Shown here: piece by piece, positions 41,980 to 48,465 of the stretch
Numbering within the stretch: the first letter of the stretch is position 1
How the letters are laid out: each line of letters starts with the position of its first letter
Source: Streptomyces lateritius
GTDB taxonomy: Bacteria > Actinomycetota > Actinomycetes > Streptomycetales > Streptomycetaceae
Assembly (NCBI RefSeq): GCF_014649715.1
Contig: NZ_BMTO01000010.1
Location: 1 to 50,909, forward strand
Reading direction: 5' to 3'
Length of the DNA: 50,909 nt
Program-made: the position numbers and the translations under genes
The notes under the pieces: model-generated
Told to the model about the DNA's origin: nothing
Database searches by the model: none
Seen by the model: the letters and a program-made list of their open reading frames with translations, nothing else

Positions 41980-42603
41980 TCAGGCGCTCGTCGGCCCCGT
42001 CGGTGCGACGGGCGGGGCCGGGGGCGTGGGAGGCGCGGAGGGCGGGCCGGGGGTCGCACGGCTCAGGCGCTCGCGGATGACGCGGACGGCGGAGTCGGCG
42101 TCGTCGACCGTGACGGTGAAAGTGCGGCCGTCGACCAGCGTCAGGACCAGGGCCTCGCCGCGCCGGACGATGACGCCCGTCCCCTTCTCGGGGAGCCATC
42201 GGTATCCCCAGCCTCCCCAATGCCGCGGTGTGACCTTCGCCGCGATCTCGACGCCGGCCACCTGCGACAGCGGGATCCGGCGGCGCGGCAGGCCCATGTG
42301 GCCGCAGCGGACCTCCAGGGCCCGGTCGTCGACCTTGACCGCGACGTGGACGAAGGCGAGCGTGCCGAACAGCATCAGCAGGCCGACCGCGACGCAGCCG
42401 ATCACCGACATCAGCAGCGGGACGACGCCGGACCGCCACGAGGCGGCGACGGCGAGCTCGATTCCCAGCGCGACGAAGGCCGCACCGGCGATCGCCAGGA
42501 GCCACTGGGCGCGATTGGTGGCGCGGCCGGTCCAGACCTCGGGTACCGGTACGTCGGTGTCCAGGGGCCGGGGGTGGTGGGGATGGCGGGAATGGTCCCT
42601 CAT
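41980..42603 (-). CDS. Membrane protein with PH-like domain, function unknown
   Basis: 207 residues from ATG 42603 (GTG 42621 is an alternative). Two adjacent membrane segments (about 36-55 and 60-85: WLLAIAGAAFVALGIELAVA, then VIGCVAVGLLMLFGTLAFVH) are followed by a small beta-rich domain (VKVDDRALEVRCGHMGLPRR, VIVRRGEALVLTLVDGRTF, TVTVDDAD) resembling bacterial PH or DUF3093-like domains. A Pro-rich tail ends the protein. It lies between the racemase and lnt genes on one strand. A role in the envelope is likely but not shown. Confidence 0.75.
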   Translation of the reverse strand: MRDHSRHPHHPRPLDTDVPVPEVWTGRATNRAQWLLAIAGAAFVALGIELAVAASWRSGVVPLLMSVIGCVAVGLLMLFGTLAFVHVAVKVDDRALEVRCGHMGLPRRRIPLSQVAGVEIAAKVTPRHWGGWGYRWLPEKGTGVIVRRGEALVLTLVDGRTFTVTVDDADSAVRVIRERLSRATPGPPSAPPTPPAPPVAPTGPTSA

Positions 42604-42663
42604 GGCTCGCAGCCTACTCACGTTCCGCTTGGGCGGCGCCCGCTCGACGCCGCCGCGTGATCG

Positions 42664-43449
42664 TCAGCGTGCAGGGGCTGCGGCAACGAGCAGTCGGCCT
42701 TCCGCATAGCTCAGGGCCGCCGCCGGGAGCTCCTCGGTCCGTCCACTCAGCAGTACTGTCAATCCGCCGGACGGGGGTGCGGCGGGCGCGGGCTCCGCGC
42801 CGATCCGGCGCAGCGCCTGTGCGGCGACTGCCCCGGCCGATCCGTGGAATACCACCGGGGGCAGGTCGGCCGACTGGACCGCCGCGCGGATGCGCTCGGC
42901 GACCAGTTCGTAGTGCGTGCAGCCGAGGACCAGGGCGCGGACGTCGGGCGGGGTGAGCGCCGCGGCTGCCGCGACGGCCCTGTCCACGGCCTCCGCGTCC
43001 CCGTGCTCCACCGCGTCGGCGAGCCCGGGGCAGGGGACCTCGGTGACCTCGGCGTCCGCGGCGAACGCGCGGATCAGGCCGCGCTGGTAGGGGCTGCCTG
43101 TGGTGGCCGGGGTCGCCCAGATGGCGACCTTTCCGCCGTCCGAGGCGGCGGGCTTGATCGCGGGGACGGTGCCGATCACCGGGATACGGGGCTCCAGCGC
43201 GGCGCGCAGTGCGGGCAGGGCGTGGACGGAGGCGGTGTTGCAGCCCACGATCAGGGCGTCCGGCCGGTGCGCGGCGGCGGCGCGGGCGACGGCCAGCGCA
43301 CGCTCGGTGAGATCCTCGGGGGTCCTAGGGCCCCAGGGCATGCCGTCGGGGTCGGAGGAGAGCACGAGATCGGCGTCGGGCCGCAGTCGGCGAACCGCGG
43401 CCGCTGCCGGGAGCAGGCCGATTCCGGAGTCCATGAGCGCGATCTTCAC
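42664..43449 (-). CDS. Aspartate/glutamate racemase family protein (MurI-like)
   Basis: 261 residues. The family's two catalytic Cys blocks are present: IVGCNTAS with C70 and LVLGCTHYELV with C177. The N-terminus MKIALMDSGIGLLPAAAAVR matches the DSGVGG motif of glutamate racemase, with Ile and Leu where Val and Gly are usual. It may make D-glutamate for peptidoglycan, but the altered motif and the presence of a main MurI elsewhere in most Streptomyces make a second racemase or a different substrate possible. ATG 43449 starts 58 bases from the divergent glycosyltransferase gene. Confidence 0.83.
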   Translation of the reverse strand: MKIALMDSGIGLLPAAAAVRRLRPDADLVLSSDPDGMPWGPRTPEDLTERALAVARAAAAHRPDALIVGCNTASVHALPALRAALEPRIPVIGTVPAIKPAASDGGKVAIWATPATTGSPYQRGLIRAFAADAEVTEVPCPGLADAVEHGDAEAVDRAVAAAAALTPPDVRALVLGCTHYELVAERIRAAVQSADLPPVVFHGSAGAVAAQALRRIGAEPAPAAPPSGGLTVLLSGRTEELPAAALSYAEGRLLVAAAPAR

Positions 43450-43507
43450 CCGGTCACCCTAGCCGACCACCCTTGCGTCGCCGTCGATCTGGGGCAGACT
43501 GCGGCGA

Positions 43508-44737
43508 ATGAGCGCCATTGCCTGGATCGCCGTGGGTTCGTTGGCCGCCTGGGGGTGGCTGCTGCTGGGTCAGGGGTTCTTCTGGCGTACCGATCAACGC
43601 CTGCCGCCGCAGGTCCACGCGCGCGTGGACCGGGTCGGCCAGGTCGGCCCGATGGACCTGGTCGACCCGACGGACCCGTCCGTCTGGCCGCGGGTCGCGA
43701 TCGTCGTGCCCGCGCGGGACGAGGCGGAGGTGCTGCCGCTGAGCCTGCCGTCGTTGCTCACGCAGGACTATCCGGGCGACGCCGAGGTGGTGCTCGTCGA
43801 CGACGGCAGTACGGACGGCACGGGGAAGCTCGCCGGCGAGCTGGCCGTACGGTACGGCGGGCTGCCGCTGACGGTGGTCTCTCCGGGCGAGCCGGAGCCG
43901 GGCTGGACCGGGAAGCTGTGGGCGCTGCGCCACGGCATGGCGCTGGCACGCGCGCGTGGGCCGGAGTTTCTGCTGCTGACGGACGCGGACATCGCCCACG
44001 AGCCGGACAGTCTGCGCCTGCTGGTGACGGCGGCGGTCGAAAACGACCTGGATCTGGTCTCGCAGATGGCCCGGCTGCGGGTGGCGAGCTTCTGGGAGCG
44101 TCTGGTCGTGCCCGCGTTCGTCTACTTCTTCGCGCAGCTCTACCCCTTCCGCTGGATCAACGGCCGTCGCCCCCGGGCGACGGCGGCGGCCGGGGGGTGC
44201 GTCCTGCTGCGGTCGGAGACGGCCGAGCGGGCCGGGGTGCCCCAGGTGATCAGGCAGGCGGTGATCGACGACGTGTCGCTGGCCCGGGCGGTGCGCCGGG
44301 CGGGCGGGCGGATCTGGCTGGGGCTCGCCGAGCGGGTGGACAGCGTCCGCCCGTATCCGCACCTCGCCGACCTGTGGCGGATGGTGTCGCGCAGCGCCTA
44401 CGCCCAGCTCCGCCACAACCCTCTCGTGCTCGCGGGCACGGTCGCCGGGCTCGCGGTCGTCTATCTGGCACCCCCACTGGCATCGGCGGTGGGGCTGTTC
44501 GGCGGTGACGCGGTGGCGGGCTGGGCGGGCGGGCTCGCGTGGGTGGTGATGGCGGGAACGTACCTCCCGATGCTCCGCTACTACCGCCAGCCGCTCTGGC
44601 TCGCGCCCACCCTGCCCTTCACCGCGTTCCTCTATCTCCTCATGACCGTGGATTCGGCGGTCCAGCACTACCGCGGCCGGGGAGCGGCCTGGAAGGGCCG
44701 GACGTACGCCCGTCCCGAGGCGGCACCCGACCGGTGA
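43508..44737 (+). CDS. Family 2 glycosyltransferase, HpnB-like
   Basis: 409 residues. A membrane segment (about 5-21) precedes a GT-A fold: VAIVVPARDEAEVLPLSLPS, VVLVDDGSTDGT (D98, D99), GWTGKLWALRHGMALAR, LLLTDADIAHEPDSL (D159, D161). Later IDDVSLARAVRRAGGRIWLG and three to four C-terminal membrane segments follow. This architecture matches HpnB, the glycosyltransferase found with hopanoid genes. No other hopanoid gene is in the window, so the acceptor is uncertain. The start ATG 43508 has only a weak ribosome site. It is convergent with the TerD gene (16 bases between stops). Confidence 0.88.
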   Translation: MSAIAWIAVGSLAAWGWLLLGQGFFWRTDQRLPPQVHARVDRVGQVGPMDLVDPTDPSVWPRVAIVVPARDEAEVLPLSLPSLLTQDYPGDAEVVLVDDGSTDGTGKLAGELAVRYGGLPLTVVSPGEPEPGWTGKLWALRHGMALARARGPEFLLLTDADIAHEPDSLRLLVTAAVENDLDLVSQMARLRVASFWERLVVPAFVYFFAQLYPFRWINGRRPRATAAAGGCVLLRSETAERAGVPQVIRQAVIDDVSLARAVRRAGGRIWLGLAERVDSVRPYPHLADLWRMVSRSAYAQLRHNPLVLAGTVAGLAVVYLAPPLASAVGLFGGDAVAGWAGGLAWVVMAGTYLPMLRYYRQPLWLAPTLPFTAFLYLLMTVDSAVQHYRGRGAAWKGRTYARPEAAPDR

Positions 44738-44753
44738 GGCGGGCGGGGGCGGA

Positions 44754-45983
44754 TCATTTGCGTCCGGGGGTCCAGTTCATGCCCCGGCCGTACGCCTGGT
44801 CGACGGTCCGCTGCGGGCTGATTCCGCGCTGCGGTACGAGACAGCCGGCCTCGCGCCGGACGACGAGGTCGCCGTTCTCCCGGCTGAGGAGGGCGAGCGC
44901 GCAGACGGTGGAGGGGACGGTGCAGTCGTCGAGGGAGAAGTCGACGGCCGCGCCGTGCTGCGGCTGGAGAGTGACGGTGGCGTGCAGGTCGGCGAAACCG
45001 CGGGCGCCCGCGTAGATGGTGACGAAGACGAGAACGCGGCGGAGCTTGTCCTTGTGGTCGAGGTTGATGGTGAGGTTCTCGCCGGCGGTGAGGGCGCCGG
45101 TGCGGTCGTCGCCGTCGAGATGGATGTACGGAACCTGGTGGAGCGAGCCGAAGGCGTTGCCGAGCGCCTGGACGACGCCCTTGCGGCCGTCGGTCAGTTC
45201 GTACAGTGCGCACAGGTCGAGGTCGAGGTCGGCGTGCTGGGCGACGGTGCGGCCGAGCTTGGCAGCCCGGCCGGTGAACTGTTCGCGCGTCTGCCAGTTG
45301 AGGTTGACCCGCATCACACCGAAGGTGCCTCCCTGCTTGGCGAGGGAGACAGTCGGGGATTCCTTCGTCAGGGTGACTTTCGTGAGGCGTACCGGCTGCG
45401 GGGCCGTTGCGCCGGGGGCCGGTTCGACGGGAGCCGGGGCGGACGGTGTCGGGCGCTGGGGTTCGTCCACCGTGATGCCGAAGTCCGTGGCCAGGCCCTC
45501 GAGGCCCGCACTGTAGCCCCGTCCCACCGCCCGGAATTTCCAGGCGCCCTGACGTCGGTACAGCTCGCCGAGGACGAACGCCGTCTCGACGGTGGCGTCG
45601 GCGCTGTCGTACCGCGCGATCTCGGCGCCGGTGTCCGCGTCCACCACCCGTACGTACAGTCCGGGGACCCGGCCGAACGCAAGGCCGTCGGCCGAGGCCG
45701 CGAGGCCGATCCGCTCGACGGCCGGCTCGACCCGCTCCAGATCCACGTGGACCGCGTCGCTCGCCGAGCCTCCGGAGGCGGTCTTCCCCTATTGCCGTAC
45801 CGCCCCCGAGGCGTGCGTCGGCTGGTTGCAGAAAACGAAGTCCGCGTCGGAGCGCACTTTTCCCGACACGAGGAGTAGCGCCGAGGCGTCGACATCCGGC
45901 ACTCCCGTACCTGAACGCCGGCCCAATTCGACGCGCACAGCGCGCGCCCCCACCGGAACATTGGCTCCTTTAAGCATGGACAT
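44754..45983 (-). pseudogene. Two-domain TerD-family gene interrupted by an in-frame TAG
   Basis: ATG 45983 (GGAG 6 bases upstream) starts MSMLKGANVPVGARAVRVEL, a standard TerD opening, and runs 64 codons to SGAVRQ. A TAG then occurs at 45791-45789. The same frame continues GKTASGGSASDAVHVDLERV and on through the rest of the first TerD domain (ARYDSADATVETAFVLGELY, VGRGYSAGLEGLATDFGI). A Pro-rich linker and a second TerD-like domain (AKQGGTFGVMRVNLNW, DLDLDLCALYELTDGRKGVV) follow, stopping at 44754. TerD proteins bind calcium and are linked to stress and tellurite resistance. A single base change would restore the gene. It may be a recent pseudogene, a sequencing error or an amber read-through case. 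Confidence 0.85.
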
Positions 45984-46240
45984 GCTCATCTCCATCGCGG
46001 CTCATGGGCATGAAGATTTCTTTCGTCAGCCTGATGCCGGGCATGCCGGACGCGCCCGAGGAGACGAGGGAGACCCGCGGGTAACCCCTCCCCAGCTCGG
46101 GTTTTCAAGATCGACGCCCCTTCGGGCGACCGTTTTTGTCACGTTCGCTCGCATTGTGGATCGACGGTCACTCAGAACCCGTCAAACAACCCTCTTATCG
46201 GGCTCCCCAACCAGCACATCGTGGGCTTAACTTATGTGCC

Positions 46241-46711
46241 ATGACCTCCCCCCGCTCCACCTACGGAGGCGGTTACTACACCGCGCCGTCGTTCCCCGAC
46301 ACCCCGATCTACGACTCCCTGGTCGCGGAGCGGGGCACGCCTCAGATCGCCCCGATCCGAGTGCCTTCCGCGTACGACACCGGCAACAGCTATCTGCCGG
46401 CGCTGCCCGCGGCCCTGCCCGCCCTCCCGGCGGCACCCAGCCCCGCCCCGGCGTACACCGGTGGCGGTTCGTACGGCTACCCGCAGCCGATGCAGCAGAT
46501 GGCCCCCGTGCCGCTGCAGCACGCTCCGGCGCCGTACATCCCGCAGCAGCCGACCGGTCCGCGCGGCTACCCGGGCGTCCAGCCCCAGCAGCCACAGCGT
46601 CCGGTGGCCACGGGGTACGAGGCCATGCGCCCGGCGGCCGCACGGCCCGCCCCGGCGCCCGCTCCCTACGACGACCCGTACAACCGCCCGTACCAGGGCG
46701 GGGGGTACTGA
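46241..46711 (+). CDS. Small Pro/Tyr-rich protein, DUF6643-like
   Basis: 156 residues of low complexity: MTSPRSTYGGGYYTAPSFPD, TPIYDSLVAERGTPQIAPIR, then Pro/Ala/Gln-rich tracts (ALPAALPALPAAPSPAPAY; YIPQQPTGPRGYPGVQPQQP) and a tail ending YQGGGY. There are no membrane segments or catalytic motifs. The conserved part is the first 45 residues, which matches a protein widespread in Streptomyces with no known function. ATG 46241 was chosen because the conserved opening starts there; the frame is open to 46136. It is divergent from the TerD gene. Confidence 0.8.
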   Translation: MTSPRSTYGGGYYTAPSFPDTPIYDSLVAERGTPQIAPIRVPSAYDTGNSYLPALPAALPALPAAPSPAPAYTGGGSYGYPQPMQQMAPVPLQHAPAPYIPQQPTGPRGYPGVQPQQPQRPVATGYEAMRPAAARPAPAPAPYDDPYNRPYQGGGY

Positions 46712-46780
46712 GGTCCCGGGGGGCCGACGGTCGAGGGGCACTGACGACGCCCTGTCCGGAGCGGCTGGCAGGATGACGGC

Positions 46781-47605
46781 ATGCCGATTCCTGTTGTCCG
46801 CTCCCTCCACGTCCACCCGGTCAAGGCGATGCGCGGGTTCGCGCCCGCCGAGGCGGAGGTCCAGCCATGGGGACTGGCCGGTGACCGCCGCTGGACCGTG
46901 GTGGACGCGTCGAGGGCGGTCGTGACCCAACGCCGTCACCCGCGGATGGCGTTGGCCTCGGCCGAGACGCTGCCCGGCGGCGGCGTCCGGCTGTCCGCGC
47001 CCGGCCTGCCCACTCTGTCGGTCGAGGTGCCGCGGCCCTCGTCCACGATCCGGGTGGAGGTCTTCGACACTCCGGTGGAGGCGGTCCCGGCCGGTGAAGC
47101 GGCGGACGCCTGGTTCAGCGCCTATCTGGAGACCGAGGCGCGCCTCGTCCACATGGACGAGCCGGCGCACCGGCGTCCGGTCAAGCCGGAGTACGCGCTG
47201 CCCGGCGAGACGGTGAGCTTCGCGGACGGGTTCCCGCTCCTGGTCACCACCACCGCCTCCCTCGACGCCCTCAATTCGCTGATCGCCCAGGGCGACCACG
47301 CCGACGAGGGCCCGCTGCCGATGAACCGCTTCCGGCCGAACGTGGTGGTCGACGACACCGCGCCCTGGGCCGAGGACGGCTGGACCCGGCTCGCCATCGG
47401 CGACGTCGCCTTCCGGGTCGCCCGGTCCTGCGGCCGCTGTGTCGTGACCACCACCGACCAGGCGACCGCCGAGCGCGGCAAGGAGCCGCTGCGCACCCTC
47501 GCCCGCCATCGCAAGGACGGCGGCCGGCTGATCTTCGGCCAGAACCTCGTCCCCGAGCACACCGGCACGATCCGGGCCGGCGACGAGGTCAAGATCCTCG
47601 ACTGA
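46781..47605 (+). CDS. MOSC-domain protein with N-terminal beta-barrel
   Basis: 274 residues. The MOSC N-terminal beta-barrel is seen in VRSLHVHPVKAMRGFAPAEA and GLAGDRRWTVVDASRAVVTQ. The MOSC domain proper holds NRFRPNVVVDDTAPWAEDGW, then ARSCGRCVVTTTDQ with the conserved Cys residues, and GQNLVPEHTGTIRAGDEVKI at the end. MOSC proteins carry sulfur or molybdenum cofactor and reduce N-hydroxylated compounds (the YcbX/mARC group). This architecture is that of YcbX/mARC without the ferredoxin domain. It stands alone between two unrelated genes. Confidence 0.92.
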   Translation: MPIPVVRSLHVHPVKAMRGFAPAEAEVQPWGLAGDRRWTVVDASRAVVTQRRHPRMALASAETLPGGGVRLSAPGLPTLSVEVPRPSSTIRVEVFDTPVEAVPAGEAADAWFSAYLETEARLVHMDEPAHRRPVKPEYALPGETVSFADGFPLLVTTTASLDALNSLIAQGDHADEGPLPMNRFRPNVVVDDTAPWAEDGWTRLAIGDVAFRVARSCGRCVVTTTDQATAERGKEPLRTLARHRKDGGRLIFGQNLVPEHTGTIRAGDEVKILD

Positions 47606-47774
47606 ACCACCACCGCCCGCCCGGGGCGCCGCACCGCCGTGCCGCGAACCCGGGCGGCCGACCCGGGCGGGGAAACGCCTCACGCTTTCCGTCCCGACGG
47701 GCGGGGAACCCGCCCCCGGGGCAGACTCGTTGGGAGAGCCTGGGAGAGCGACGAGCGAGGAGGGGGTGCGGAGC

Positions 47775-48383
47775 GTGCGGACAGTCACCGGAGTCTGGCG
47801 CTGGCGGCGCAATCCCCTGTGCCGGACCACCGACCTGATCGAGGCATGGGTCGCGCTGACGGCCGTCGTCCTGTTCGCCTGCGCCGTGCCCGCCGTCGGC
47901 TGGATCTCCGGAGCGCGGACCGACGCCTCCCTCCAGCGCGCGGTCCAGGCGCAGTACGAACAGCGGCGGGAGACGACGGCCCGGGTCGTCCGGGTCTCCG
48001 GCACCCCCGCCCCCGGCTTCCAGAACCCCGAGTCCGCGGGCGAGCAGCAGCTCCGCCGGCCCGTGGTGGCCCGCTGGACGGCCCCTGACGGCACGCCGAA
48101 GACGGGGACGGTGGCCACCCGCCCCGAGTCCGCCGACCCGGGCGACACCTTCCCGCTCTGGACCGACCGGACCGGACGGCCCGTGGCGGCGCCCATGCGG
48201 CCGGACACCGCACACGCGCACGCGACGATCGTCGGTCTGCTCGCGGCGGCCCTGGCCGGGGTCTTCGTCGAGGCCGCCAGGCGGGTGGTCGTACGCCGGC
48301 TCGTACATCGGCGGTACGAACGTCTCGACCGCGCCTGGGCCAAGGCCGGCCCCGACTGGGGACGCACGGGCGCGGGCAGCTGA
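47775..48383 (+). CDS. Rv1733c-family membrane protein
   Basis: 202 residues from GTG 47775, with GGAGGGGG about 8 bases upstream; GTG 47766 is a close alternative. It has the Rv1733c pattern: RRNPLCRTTDLIEAWVALTA at the start, a first membrane segment (about 25-47), a 100-residue outer loop with ARWTAPDGTPKTGTV and GDTFPLWTDRTGRPV, and a second membrane segment (about 150-170) followed by a basic tail. Members are named for a mycobacterial dormancy-regulon antigen; their function is unknown. Confidence 0.88.
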   Translation: MRTVTGVWRWRRNPLCRTTDLIEAWVALTAVVLFACAVPAVGWISGARTDASLQRAVQAQYEQRRETTARVVRVSGTPAPGFQNPESAGEQQLRRPVVARWTAPDGTPKTGTVATRPESADPGDTFPLWTDRTGRPVAAPMRPDTAHAHATIVGLLAAALAGVFVEAARRVVVRRLVHRRYERLDRAWAKAGPDWGRTGAGS

Positions 48384-48465
48384 CCCGTCAACCCGGCGCC
48401 GCCGCGCGCGCTACGGTGGGGCATCGGATGAGCAGCGACGCATGAGGCGGGGGCAGAGCACACCC

